A DNA stretch of 64,000 nucleotides from Parietaria judaica (GCA_954871525.1 OX940860.1:25328001-25392000), one strand, 5' to 3'. Counted from the stretch's first letter, positions 43,621 to 55,592 are shown. Program-made: numbers and translations. The notes: generated from the sequence alone by a model not told the origin.

Positions 43621-45949
43621 GGCCCACTGGGCATGTGTAGGCCAAGGCTCAACCTAGGGTTTTGGCTTCAGTGACGGACCCACTTAGAGGGGTGGTAGGG
43701 TTGAAATTCTTCGTATATATATTTCTACTCCAGTTTTTTCCAGTGTAAATTCAAATAAAATTTCAATGTAACTCCCCCTAATCATAAAAATAAAAATAAA
43801 TAAAAAATACAACACTAGCAAGTTAAATTTATGACAAAAAAAAATAAATCTAACCCTCCGGTTACTATTTCCTGGTTCCGCCAACGGTTGGCTCACTAGG
43901 CCTAGCCAACCACTAAATCCAACTTACATAAGGTGCCCGGCTTTGAGCCCGGTGCAGGCCGCAGCCCATCGGGTGTTAACTGTTAGCTCTTCTTATGTGA
44001 TGCTTTAGAATTTTGCTTATGTATTTCCAAATTATCTCTTTAATATAATTTATTTGTTTAATAGGAAATATGTTGAGAAAATAAGACGAAAGAACTTAAA
44101 ACGATGAATAATTTATATCATAAACTAAAACATTCCATATATATTGCACTTTACAATGGATACAAAGCCAAGGTTCTTATTTCTAATGGAAGGAAGTTAG
44201 TGCTATGATATTCCTCAATGAAGTTCAAGAATACTGCATTGTATTCCGCAGTTTGTGTTCACTTTTGTTATTATGTGTAACACAAGTGGTGTGGAAGACT
44301 TTTCATATATGGCGTGTGCAAAAGATATGGCTCAATCATCAAAAAGATCAAGGCAATCAGAATAAATTCAAGATGCACAGCTGGTCGTGATATCTTAGTT
44401 TTTGGGAGATATTATCGTATTCATGGAGGTCATTTATTGCAGAAGATTTGATTGCCAGATTCGGACTGGATAAGGTTGTCAGAGGAGTTGTCGGAACAAG
44501 TGTCAAAGCAACATCGGAGTTAATGACCAGGATCTTCATCAGAGTTAATGTCCAAGATCTTTTGACTCATCACCACGATCTTCATCAGAGTTAATGTCCA
44601 ATATCTTTTGAGTCATCACCACGATCTTCATCATGTATCTGCATAATCAATGAGTGGTTTGCAGCATCAGCCCCTTGAATAGCTGCGATTGAAGATTGTC
44701 AATCATCCCTTCAATCACCCAAGATCGTGGAGCCTTTATTGCCTTATTTGGAAGCCAATTTGACAGGATATATAACCTTTGCTGGTTGTGGTTATCAACT
44801 AGCACATGAAAATGTAAAAATTTGCTCTAAGGAAGCTGCGGGGTCTTGCGATCTCATTCAAGGAGTGACGACCGACTGTTCGACGGTTGAAGTATCCAAG
44901 GCCGTTTCCGATAGGAGTACCTCAGAGGAAGTTGGAAGGTCTTGCGATCTTATTCGTGGAGTGACGACTCGTTGTGGACAGTTGAAGCATCCAAGGTCGT
45001 TTCCGAAGAGGAGTGCACGCTTTTTCCCTGGAGTTGGATCACCAGTTGCGCCTGGTCTTGAGGGGGAGTTGTCTATTCTCTTGTGAAACTCATATAAGTA
45101 TCATGTATAACCGTGTAACATTTTTGAATGTTTTTTAGTAGAATAAAGTATCTGGGTCAGTGCCCCACAGAGTAGGTTCCCATGAGGGGTTCGCGAACTG
45201 CGTTACCAAATATCGCGTTTTCATTTGTCTCTTTACTTATACGCATATTTGGTAATCTGGACGATTTTATTAAGTGTTGATTGGTTGATTTTTTAATGTG
45301 ATTGGATTGGAATTTTTTAATTTTTTTGGAGGAATCAGAAAAAAGAAAAAAAAAGAAAAAAAAAAGAGACGAGAGGACAACATGGCTGAGCTGCATATGA
45401 AGACGTGCAGCTGCCCGAGCTGAATATGGGCCCGCGCAAGGCCCGGATCCGCTGTATTGAGGCTCGCGACGCGAGCACCATGAAGCCCAACCGCTGATCC
45501 GTGTGAATTGCGACCGTGCCTGAATACGGAGGAGCCCTACGCTCTGAGCACGAAGCTGCAAAAGGGTCGGGCAACGCACGAAGGTTGTCGTGCCTGCCTT
45601 GAACCTCTGGACTGCCTCTGCCAACGATCAACCTATATATGTTCGGAACTGTGAGGATAATACTTAACTTAATGGTATTTTATTATCTTTTATTATTTGA
45701 TTATCCTTAGTCAAAGTATTATTTTTAATCCTATTCTAAATAATAAGAAATTAGTTTGTTAGCGGGTTTTATGCCTCGCTATATATATATAGCCATTAGG
45801 GTTAGCTTTGTTATGAAAATACTTATTTATTGAATGATTTCCCGAGCTTCGTCTAAGTTTTTTCCAAAGTACATGAAAATGACTTCCAAAAGTGCATGAA
45901 AGTATTTACCAAGGTGTATCAAGATAACTTCCCAAGATTCAATGTTAAT
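43621..45949. other. intergenic region with short repeats, no gene recognised
   Basis: No domain-bearing gene. At 44540-44635 the phrase CACCACGATCTTCATCA with GTTAATGTCCA is repeated. At 44846-45010 a unit of roughly 100 bp containing TCTTGCGATCT and GGAGTGACGAC occurs twice in a 119-codon frame (44727-45086) that I cannot assign. GAGGGGGAG at about 45059-45067 could be a polypurine tract before TTGTCTATTC, but no matching LTR was found. The stretch 45380-45640 is GC-richer, without a recognisable product. Confidence 0.35.
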
Positions 45950-46632
45950 GATGCCGTATGAGTCCGTTCACAATGAAATAATCACCATTAATTTTAGTAG
46001 CCTGGGTATGACTAAATACTCCAACTCTTTTTGGGTACGTTTGAGATACATGCAAATATATCAACAGATTTTTTATATGCAGATCTACATAATATCGATC
46101 CAATAATACCTTAGAGGAGCCCCATGATAGCGCAAAATGAAAATGACTCGGCTAAGTTGAAGATATATACACGACATTACAACAAACAAAAAAAATGTTT
46201 TTGTACTTTAGTTTAAACTGCTTTTTAAAATTGATATTAAACCGGAATACAACTTTCATCACATCCGGATTTCCAGTGGAGACAAAGTATCTACACAAGA
46301 GTCTCCGTAAATATAGATTATAATTAATGATTTCTCGATCTTATGTGACTAAATATTTTCGAGTCTGACTCGTGTCGAACAATTATTATTGATGCCACTT
46401 CTATGTCTTAATACCACTTCTCTGTCTGAATAAGCAAAAGATAATATTTGTTATCCGTATTTTTCGGATAATATAAAATGTGGGCGCCTAGAGTCAAAGT
46501 CAAGGCCCATTAGTATCACATTCAGGAAAGAGTTAACACTTTACTCCCATTTTTATTTGTTTTATTTAACCAGAGTCGCCATTTTAGGGTCCTTAAGTAC
46601 TAAAATTCTTTTATTAGACAGTCATTCGCATA
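45950..46632. repeat. cluster spacer block, copy 4, and 3' end of an exon-3 relic
   Basis: GCCGTATGAGTCC, CACCATTAATTTTAGTAG, GATACATGCAAATATATCAACAG and GAGTCTCCGTAAATATAG match the other spacers. From about 46500 the sequence matches a lectin 3' flank (GAGTTAACACTTTACTCCCATTT, ACCAGAGTCGCCATTTTAGGGTCCTTAAG), then runs into the relic at about 46600 and the MITE target duplication (46633-46640). Confidence 0.6.
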
Positions 46633-46640
46633 CCGACAAA

Positions 46641-47391
46641 TAGGGCTGAAATAATTATCCGCCATCCGCTGATCGCAACCATATCCTATTCGCTCCGCTA
46701 CGAATTATCCGTATATTTATCCATTTTTAATCAGTCGCTTAATATGGTTATGGATATCCGCAACTGCTTTATAGAATTGGATTGGTTAATGGTTATATTT
46801 TTCAGTTTAAATTGGATATCCGCTTTAACCGCAACCAGTTTTAAAAATAAAAAATAAATATATACTAATAATTATATATCCTTTATTTTATTTTGTTAGT
46901 GCTTAAATGTTGTTGGATGTTATTGGTTAGTGCTTAGTGTCGTTTATTATATACAACCCTAATCTCTATTCCCTTATATTAAACCTATGTAGGTTATTCA
47001 CTTATTTAAGTTTTTTTTTAATTCTTTGTGACAGAAAAATGTTGTATATCTTTTTGTGGTCTTTTATGTCATAAAAATATTAGAGTGTGTTAATAGTTTG
47101 GTTTGGTTATTTATGAAATATTATTTATGACATTTTTTAAAGTTTATGTTTCACTATTCATGCTAAATTTTTATGTATGATGTATTTGTTTTTTCACTAA
47201 CAAAATTAATTGGATAATATCCGCTATCCGCTTTAAATTAACCAATTCGGTCCGCTAACCGCTAACCGCATTTCAAGTGGATAATTGAAAAATAAAATGG
47301 TTAGTGGATACAATTATTTTATATCCACATATGTGGATACGGTTGGTCAACTTGCCAATATCCTATCCTATCCTATCCAGTTTCACCTCTA
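46641..47391. mobile_element. hAT-type MITE with CCGACAAA target duplication
   Basis: Imperfect terminal repeats TAGGGCTGAAA (left) and TTTCACCTCTA (right, read inverted TAGAGGTGAAA). An exact 8-bp duplication CCGACAAA is at 46633-46640 and 47392-47399. Many ATCCGC/GCGGAT motifs lie near both ends. No transposase. It sits in the decayed exon 3 of a lectin gene. Confidence 0.8.
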
Positions 47392-47399
47392 CCGACAAA

Positions 47400-47755
47400 G
47401 AGTCCTAGAGTTTTGAGATCTTGTCTTTTTTGCCCGGATAAAATTCCAATTCTTTGGTTTCGTATCCCTATTGGTACCTCCGTCAAAAATTCCATCATCC
47501 ACCGTTACTCATGCCACCGTTATAAACTTTTGTCCTCAATATTTCTAGGTAAAATTAGCCATCCCAAAGTTGGACGATCAAAGACAATAGTGAGATATGT
47601 ACTTAAACACACAATTGTTTTTTCAAGCCCCGAAAACGGCATAAGCCAGTGTTCGGAATTTTTCACGAAAATGAAAAGAGGAGACAAAACTAGAGAATTA
47701 GAACTTTGTCCAAGCAAAAAAAAAAATTGAAACCAACTAGTACTTTTTTTTTTAA
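47400..47755. other. unassigned segment inside the exon-3 relic
   Basis: This stretch has no counterpart in the exon-3 relic at 17640-18000 and separates its two recognisable parts. Overlapping short frames on both strands (47413-47730 plus, 47520-47801 minus) show no known domain. It may be a further insertion whose ends are lost. Confidence 0.35.
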
Positions 47756-47990
47756 GTATTGGAACTTTTATCAGAATTAACCCTTTTTCCAATAACATCA
47801 CAAAATTGAGAGAATCTTACGTCGTAGTCCGATTTAATAATAAGGTACTGGCTGGAAGGCTTGCCATCGTGACGAGTTGTCCAGAACCACATGTTGCCAC
47901 TTATTCAATATTGTTTATCAAATCTAGTCCAAGAGTGTTACCAACGAGAGTATAATTGTGGTTTCTAAATTAGATTAAGAACCCAACATC
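47756..47990 (-). pseudogene. exon-3 relic of a UDA-like gene (second relic)
   Basis: The minus strand is homologous to exon 3: CCTTTTTCCAATAACATC, GGAAGGCTTGCCATCGTGACGAGTTGTCCAGAACCACATG and GTTTATCAAATCTAGTCCAAGAG match the same parts of the relic at 17760-17990 and of the two genes. It has no open frame. The missing 3' part of the exon lies left of the MITE, near 46590-46632. As with the first relic, no exon 1 or 2 follows. Confidence 0.75.
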
Positions 47991-48353
47991 ATTTTTATTT
48001 CAAGTTTACAAAATTTATGTTATGACCAACGGTTGTGTGTTATAAATTTAAGAATTTAAAACTTTATTTCAGTTGCAACCACGATAGTTTAAATTAATTT
48101 TCAAGAATGAAATACTTTAACTCATAATAAAAGTGGCTCTTTTAATTCTTACACATAAAAACACAACAACAATAAGGTCGATACAAGGTTTGGAAATACT
48201 TAGGCTTGAAGATAATAGTAAAGGACATCATAAGGAAGCAAATTAGCTCTAACATCACACATAGGAAAGAGCCAACAACTTAATTCCATTTCCATTTATT
48301 CCATTTCACTAGTCGCCTTATTAGGGTCGACCTTGAGTTCCAAACTTCATTTA
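47991..48353 (-). other. 3' flank of the second UDA-like gene
   Basis: Nearly the same as 18001-18386: AATAAAAGTGGCTCTTTTAATTC, AATAAGGTCGATACAAGGTTTGG, AACTCTAACATCACACATAGG-type phrases and TTATTAGGGTCGACC before the stop codon. Confidence 0.6.
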
Positions 48354-49868
48354 CTAAGCAACCATACGGATTCCGGCGAAGTTCGAAGTTTCAGGGGCCT
48401 CTTCGTACCAGTATTTTGTGTCGACTCCGTAGCTAACACCGAGCAAATCACAATACCTCTTGTAATAGCTAACGCTGGTAGTAACAACACTTTGATGTCT
48501 GAAAGTGTCTTTGATCATTTTTCCAATAAGATAACCAGTTGGGAGTGTAGCTGGGTCAGAATTAGCTTTAATAACAATGTCATGGCATGAAGGCTTGTTG
48601 TCATGACGTGTCATCCAGAACCAAATGGCTGTCTTAAATGAAACGATTGCGTCGTTGGCCACCAATTCAGGATGGTTTATCGAATCCAATCCAAGAGTTT
48701 TACTAGCGAGTTCGTAGTTGTGGTTTCTGAAAATTAGATTATGAACCAAACATTATTATTTCAAGCTATAAATTTATTTTGTTCTAAGAAACGATTGTCA
48801 TGTAATTTAAGAATTTAATAAAAGAGATACTAACTGAGCGAGTTAGTCCAAGGGATGTGCAAAAGTCAGACCTAGTGAGTTCCTTCTTGATAGTGGTAAT
48901 GTGGCAAAGTCCCCACGTATAATCACGGTCCACTAAGCCAGACCCTTCACCTTCACCTTTACCTTCACCATAAAAACGCTATTATTGTATGCTATGTGTT
49001 TTAAAGAGTTCCGGAAACATTACACCGTTTGATGGTCCAATTTTGTGGGTATACAAATTAGGTTACGAATATACCAAAAATGTGTAACTTCATAAAATAT
49101 GCAATTAGTATTTAAAAATAACAATTATAAATTTAAATCAATTAAAATTTCCAGAAAATTTTTCAATTTTAGAGGACCTTCTTCAGCCAACCAGCAAATT
49201 TTTATCTTGAATGCCAATCTTTATTTATTTTTATTTTTTTTACTAGCATTACAATGAAAGTATATATAATTGGCGTGAATCCTTTTTATGGGAACCCGAA
49301 ACACATTAGGCCTACCTGTGGTTGCCTGAGAGATTTGGCCAAGGAAAGCGGCGATCTCCCTCTTGCGTGTGGCGACATCCCCGATGGTCCCAAACCCCGG
49401 GAAAGCCTCGGTGGCACCAAGGAAGGAAGGGTAAGAGTAGAAATGGTTGCTGGGGCAGTCGTCACGGTGCTTGAACATCTCGTCGAAGATCGACTTGCTG
49501 ATTATGTTGGCGACGCTGTTGATGGTGCTATTCCCTCGAGTGCAGCGGTACTCACACCAGTAGCCGCAGTAATCACCAGATCCGCAAGAATGTGACAACC
49601 AGTCGCAGCACCTGTTCTCGCCGCACGGCGGGTTGCCAAGTTTGCTGCCGCACTGGCCGTCCGCCCTCTCCTCATTCCAGCACAGACTCTGGCAGCCTTT
49701 TTTGTCACTGCAGTGACCCGCCGTCATACCGCAGTAGCCATACTTGCTGCAGCAAGTGAAATCGGAGCACGTGCTATTGTTGAACTTTCGCCCGCATCGT
49801 TCCGCCGACGCAATCGCAACCAAGACACTACCGGAAAATAAGATCAAAAGAGCAGCACTAAGCTTCAT
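48354..49868 (-). CDS. UDA-like chitin-binding lectin with GH19 chitinase-like domain, second copy
   Basis: Paralogue of the gene at 18.4-20.0 kb with the same plan. Exon 1 (49868-49316): signal peptide ending IASA; hevein domain 1 (eight Cys, SKYGY patch); hevein domain 2 (eight Cys; CCDWLSHSC with six residues in the loop, so shorter than in the first gene and without the usual S-x-x-G patch); NST sequon; GH19 start with HRDDCPSNHFYSY and ISQATTG (Ala for catalytic Glu). Exon 2 is 48962-48835 and starts in a GTGAAG/GTAAAG repeat. Exon 3 (48726-48354) is open and almost identical to that of the first gene, with two fewer codons. The same 44-nt exon-2 deletion is present: normal splicing should shift frame and stop at 48705-48703 after about 234 codons. 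AG/GTCTGA at 48872/48871 would restore it. The two genes differ far more in exon 1 than in exon 3. Confidence 0.8.
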
Positions 49869-49915
49869 TTTTTTTCTATTTTCAATGTGATTTTATGTGA
49901 AGATCAGTTTGGATT

Positions 49916-49925
49916 TCTATTTATA
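49916..49925 (-). promoter_or_regulatory. TATA box of second UDA-like gene
   Basis: TATAAATAGA on the minus strand, about 50 bp upstream of the ATG, in the same context as the first gene's TATA box. Confidence 0.65.
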
Positions 49926-49934
49926 GCCACTTTA

Positions 49935-50330
49935 TACATTAGTATAGTAATTATCTTTGCTATTATCACACCACAGGTAAACTATATTGGAAATAATAAT
50001 TATTGAAGTTCATCATCTTCCCGATGAACGACAAAGATGTGGTCCATCTTTACATATACTGATATAATCATGTAAATGCTGATGGTATAGTTTTCTTTCT
50101 GAAGGTGATAGGCTAATAATAGTGATGAGGGGCACCCTCCTCCAATACTCATTGATCTAGGAACAAAATTATAAATGAAAATTGATAGATAATATTATCG
50201 GGATAGTCGAATTAGGATCGTTGCTTCGATGCAAAATATCCAATCGAATATCCCTTTTTCACCGATTGATTCGCTCATTGATACTAAATTTAGGACATTA
50301 AAATCGTATTCTAGTGTTAAGAGCTCAAAA
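49935..50330. repeat. upstream block of the UDA-like genes, copy 3
   Basis: TGCTATTATCACACCAC, ATTATTGAAGTTCATC, GGTGATAGGCTAATAATAGT and GATGAGGGGCACC match 20630-20900, so gene and upstream region were duplicated together. Confidence 0.65.
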
Positions 50331-50961
50331 TTGGAGAAGAACACAAAAGTTTGCCAAAAATGACATCATAATAAGCTTAATAGTTATAGAAAAAACAGCT
50401 AGAACAAAGAGAATAAAATAAACTTGACATTTAAATTGGAAATTAGTAAATAGAGTGAATAAAATGGACAATAACGTTTGCAACATAGTAAGAGTCGTAA
50501 CAATTGTCGAGCGAAAAGAAAGTTGGTGATTTATACCGTCTTTATTTTAGGTTTATTAATATATTTATGTATTTATTTTTGGTTTTGTTTGTATCTTATT
50601 GAAGCCTGTCATTTAGTATCTCAATTATGAGATCTTTGTAATTTATTTTGGTAGATATTTTATAGTCTAAAGTTTATGTTGGCTCCAATGTACTCAATGT
50701 CAATGATAGTATGTATGATGATTCTTTAAAAAAATAAAAACAAAATTTGAGCCTTTTTTATTTCATCTTGAAAACTTCCTCATAAATGCATACATTACCA
50801 ACTATTAATTTTGCATGAACTATTTAATACGTAACGAATATTTATAACAATATTCGATTCTCTTTTGTTTTTTTCTTCATCTTTTACTTATACTTTTCTC
50901 CTCAGTCGAGTCGATACCTTATATGATATTAAAGGAAAACCAAAGAAAAACATGCTATATG
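50331..50961. other. AT-rich intergenic region, no gene seen
   Basis: No domain-bearing frame. Ends at the left boundary of a solo LTR. Confidence 0.4.
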
Positions 50962-52272
50962 TGTTAGATGCTGAAAAATAGATCAAACACTCTAGCGGCC
51001 CAAAGCTGGATATTGAGCCGGGCCCATCGTCGTTTGTTGACTTTCCTGGGCTAGATGCTTGACTCATTGTTTTTGAAGGAACTGGCGGATCGGACCCTCC
51101 GCTTACCGTTGGCCCGGAACCGGGTCTTCCGACCCGTTACCACAAAGTCCTAAGACTCGGGATATAGGTCGGGGACCATAGAGAACCAGAACCTCCGTAG
51201 GGCAGGTCGACGATCGTAGCTGGAGCATTCAATGACTTGGAGAAGGGGGTGATGATGATGTGATGTCGCGCCTCGTTCGGTGTGGTGAGGCTGCCTACGT
51301 ACCCACTTGCAGCCAAGTGGGATCAGGTCATCTTGTAGTTCAAAGTAGACGTTGATTGAGCCGTTCTTGGGCTGGCCTGGGCGAGACTGAAGCTGATTGT
51401 GGAGGAGCTGCAAATTCCTCCGGCGCCTTCTCTCTGGGGAGTCGGCGATTCCTCGGGTGAGCTGGGGGGCCGACGGCGGAGACGAGAATCGGACGGCGCT
51501 CGGACCTTCTCCTGGAGAATCGGCGATTCCTCCGGTGAGCTGGGGATTCCTCCGGCGCTTCCGCTCTGGCTAGCTCTTCTAGTAGATCGGACCCTCCATT
51601 TACCGTCGGACTGGGACAGGGTTCTCCGACCCATTACCACAAAGTTCTAAGACTCGGGATATAGGTTGATGACCACTGAGAACCAGAATCTCCGTAGGGC
51701 AGGTCAGTGATCGTACCCTGATCGGACCCTCCGCTAACCGTCGGACCGGGTCCTCCGACCCGTTACCACAAAGTCTTGGGACTCGGGATATAGGTCAGCG
51801 ACCGCTGAGAACCGGAGCCTCCGTAGGGCAGGTTGGCGATCAGGCACTTCCGCTCCTGCTAACGCCCCCGTTCTGACCTTAATCGGGTATTCCTGCCGGA
51901 ATATATATATAGAAGATAGAAAACGGTGTTTATCGCTATATAGAGCGTTTGAATCCGAGTTACCATTTGAATGAAATCAAGCTCCTATTTATAGGAGGGG
52001 CCGGGGGCCTACGCGCAATAAATATTGTCATTTTAGTCCTTCGCACCGCGGCAGCGAGGGGTTCGCGCCGCGGCGCTGTGGAATAACCTTACTAGGCGTG
52101 AAAGTGCGTCTTGACGTCCCATCACGGCGCGGGGATGGTGCGTTTCATCAATTACTCTTTATTTTAGTAATGAAAATTGTTTCCGCGGTTTTTGGGCTTC
52201 TCGGTTTTGAGATATGGGCCTCCAGGGGGCGTTTTTGGGCCGAAATTGATTTGGGAAAAATCACCCATAACA
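50962..52272 (-). mobile_element. 1.3-kb solo LTR with three internal repeats
   Basis: Ends TGTTAG and ATAACA on the plus strand. Flanks ATATG (50957-50961) and CTATG (52273-52277) match at four of five bases. A promoter TATA on the minus strand (CTCCTATAAATAGGAG, about 51988-52003) gives the orientation. Three copies of a unit of about 125 bp lie at about 51091, 51587 and 51721 (ATCGGACCCTCCG, then CACAAAGTCYTRRGACTCGG, then CTCCGTAGGGCAGGT). GC content is well above the surroundings. Open frames here (51150-51650) have no domain. No second LTR is present. Confidence 0.65.
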
Positions 52273-52538
52273 CTATGTAACAAGTTATATTATGTATAAT
52301 TAATATTTAATTCTTTCTTTCAAAAAAAAAATTAGTTGTTTAGGGTGTCAACTCATCAAGCAACATGGCCATTTATTCTCTTAATTCTTTATCTAATTCC
52401 ATAAATCGGAAGTTTGATAGTACTCCATCTGAATTGGGAATTGGGAATTGGGAATTGGGAATTGGGGTAACAGTTAGGGTATTGATATACAAAATAAGGC
52501 TTTTAAAATTGGTAAATTTGAATACTACACATATTATG

Positions 52539-52574
<36 letters not shown>

Positions 52575-52696
52575 CTAACTCTCGCACCATAAACTTCATT
52601 TCTTTCATAACACCACCATTTAATTAATTAGTAGGTAAAACAATGAAAAAATTAGATATGACTGAGGGATTGATGGTTATAACGTTTCCGTCCAAA

Positions 52697-52753
<57 letters not shown>

Positions 52754-53935
52754 TTTATCATGTTTCCTAAATTTTGATATTTTAGTTTTTTTAAATTAAA
52801 AATAAGCTTGATTAATGGTATTTGTTTGGTGGCTTTTCATATCACATTTCTATTTGATACTTTAGTTCTTTTTACCCAACATCCATTAATAGCTAAATTG
52901 ATTAATAGTTTTTTATTTCCTCTTCATTTTTTTCCAAGACTTTGAACCTCTCTTATGATAATGATAAGGGTTGAGGAAATGAATCGATTTAAGTTTTGTG
53001 CAAATCAATTTACATAACGTACATATTATTATTTATACAAATCAATTTTACATAACCTAATTTCACAAAAAAAAATACTTACAAATATAAGCAAGTCTGT
53101 ATAATGGATTAAACATATACTTATTACATAACATATTTAAGTTTAGAATTTAGAATTTCTTACAGTAAAATTTAGTCAAATTATGTGAAGAGATTTATTA
53201 ATATGCCACCTATTGATCAAACAATTTTTTTAAGGGTGATACCGATATATGCCACCAAGTTGGAGATAGAATAGAGGAAATAATTATTCCTATAGGGTAA
53301 AATATACGATAATTATTCCTATAAAAAATAATTTTTTTATCAAAGTTTTTTCGATAATTAATTTTTAAATTTAAAGTATTCAAGTATAATATACGATAAT
53401 TTATTAAATTCAAAAATATTTTTTCTAATTCTATAATCGGTAATTGAGGTCGTCACTAGTAAGATTTAATCAGAAGGATAAAATAGAGGAGCTAATGCTA
53501 TTTTTGTCTACATTAGTCGACCGTCAAATAATTAACTCTATGAAGTATAATCCATTCACATATTTTTTAACTACTCAAATTTTCAGGATAATGGTTATTT
53601 TTAGCTTCCCAAATTTTATTGAGTTATATTCTCAAAAAATTTATAAATAATGTTTATGATATATTATTTAGTTATCTTTTTTCAACTCTGTTAATAAATA
53701 TTCTATTTTAAAATAGTTAATTACAATTATTACATATTGAAATTTCTGTTATTAATTTATTTGACTTTTTTACTAGTCCTGTCAAATAGAACAATTTGTC
53801 TGGCATGAATTGGCCTTTCGTTTTAAATGGACGTTATGCTGATTCATAAACAAATTAATACATTTTTTAAAATATATTTATTCCTTTAAAACAACCTTGA
53901 TTGCTTCTCTTTTGCAAATTTTCTAACTGTTTTCA
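52273..53935. other. intergenic region with microsatellites, no gene seen
   Basis: Contains a GAATTGG heptamer repeated five times (52431-52467), (TA)n runs at about 52541-52570 and 52699-52750, and AT-rich sequence. Short frames at 53210-53413 and 53444-53650 are AT-driven. Confidence 0.45.
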
Positions 53936-54128
53936 GTCTATTGTTTTCATCAATCAGGACCAGTATTAGGCCCAAAGCAGAAATGAAAACTGCTAATTAT
54001 AACCAATTAACAAGAGATTAAAAAAAAGATATCCGTCTATTGTTTTTCTCAATCAGGACCAGTATTAGGCCCAAGGAAAAATTGAAAACTGCTAATTATA
54101 ACCAATTAACAAGAGATTAGAAAAAGAT
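53936..54128. repeat. tandem duplication of about 97 bp
   Basis: Two adjacent copies starting GTCTATTGTTTT and sharing AATCAGGACCAGTATTAGGC and CTGCTAATTATAACCAATTA, with a few substitutions. Confidence 0.8.
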
Positions 54129-54283
54129 GGTTGATATATTTTATAACAATACAAGCATACACATAAGGTTAGGAAACGCATTTGACATCACCTCATAACC
54201 CAATTGCATTACATATATAATAAGTAGATGTACGCAAGCTCCGACTTCAAAGGCCGAATATTGCTTCCACTTTTATTTCTTAA

Positions 54284-54320
54284 CTAGTGGAAAAGCACCG
54301 CACTTCGCGCGGTAGCGAAT
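54284..54320 (-). mobile_element. Helitron-like 3' terminus
   Basis: On the minus strand a hairpin ACCGC-loop-GCGGT is followed about 10 nt later by CTAG and then T. This is the usual 3' end of plant Helitrons (hairpin, then CTRR, inserted before T). The body would extend to the right. No 5' end (TC) could be identified and no Rep/helicase is visible, so at most a non-autonomous element or fragment is present. Confidence 0.45.
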
Positions 54321-55592
54321 AAAATATCATTTATATAATATATAATAATGAAATATATGTATAAAACATATATTTGAATTAAATGTGTGTTATAAATTTT
54401 TTTTAAATCAAAATTATTCTTCATAAAAAATTGTCAATATAATTATAATAGAAGAGTCCGTCTAAATTTGATAAGAAATATTATTGAATGTGTAAAGACA
54501 AATTACAAATAACATTAAATATAAATTAAGATAAAATAGAAACTTATTAGTTATATAAGTATATATAAATTGATTATTTTATTTCTGTTAGATTAATTAT
54601 AAATAAAAAATTTTATTTCATATATTTTCCTTTGGGGTACTAATATAGTACTATTAATTTGACTAAAATATTTAAAATATAGTTAAGTTTAATTATGTGT
54701 TGTAATAAGAAGACATAAAATTAAAATTATACTATTATTTACTCTGTTTTGTTATACAATATCATTGACTCAAGTTTACTAATACATATTCCTATAAAGG
54801 TTAAGAGTTGCGCCAGTAAAAATATTATCTTATTAAGAGCTAAATGTTAAGGATTCATCCAAAAAATTAAGCTAATAATCCATATATATATTTCCATTTC
54901 ACTCCAAAACTCAATAATAATAACTTTATATTTCCGTCTCACCACCATATAGAGTGAAGCATATAAATGCTTACACATCTGTAAGAATTTTCATAGAATA
55001 AATACCATGAAGTTTTGCTAAGAAAACTTAATATTCAATGAAAAAGCTACTCTGTTGAATTCTCAATCTGAATAGGATTTGGAAAAAAAACTCGAATGTC
55101 ATTCCTTCAACCTTTCGACATATATACATACCTATACAAATTGAGAAATGCCATTGTTGAAAATAAACGCTCATTAATTGTATTATAGAATTCATGAGAC
55201 AGGAAGTTTAAGATATAATAGAATAAAATTAGTGCTATTTCTGGAGTAGAGACCGATAATGTCAATAGCTAAAAATTATTTGCTAATATTTTTTAACCAA
55301 AAAGGAACTAAATTGATCGAGAGTTACCTGGTACCAGTCCTCCATACGCGAGGAGCAGCTTCACGTATGAGCAAGTCTGCTGCAGAAAAATTCTTCGATT
55401 AAATTTATTCAAGGTTTTCATCAACGTTTTTTAAATATAATCTAGCTAGACTTGATCGGTTAGTTTATTGAGTGTGTTAGTTTGTATAATTTTTTGATCG
55501 ATTAATATTTTGGCTTCAATATATTTTTTTTTTTCAAATCTTGTGATTACACTTTAATCTCTTATAGGTACTAATATTCTCAATCTGTCAAT

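Noticed and set aside
47413..47801. Overlapping frames on both strands in the relic exon
   Set aside because: No recognisable domain; left as an unassigned segment.
49254..49595. 113-codon plus-strand frame
   Set aside because: Antisense shadow of exon 1 of the second UDA-like gene; the same applies to 19306-19641.
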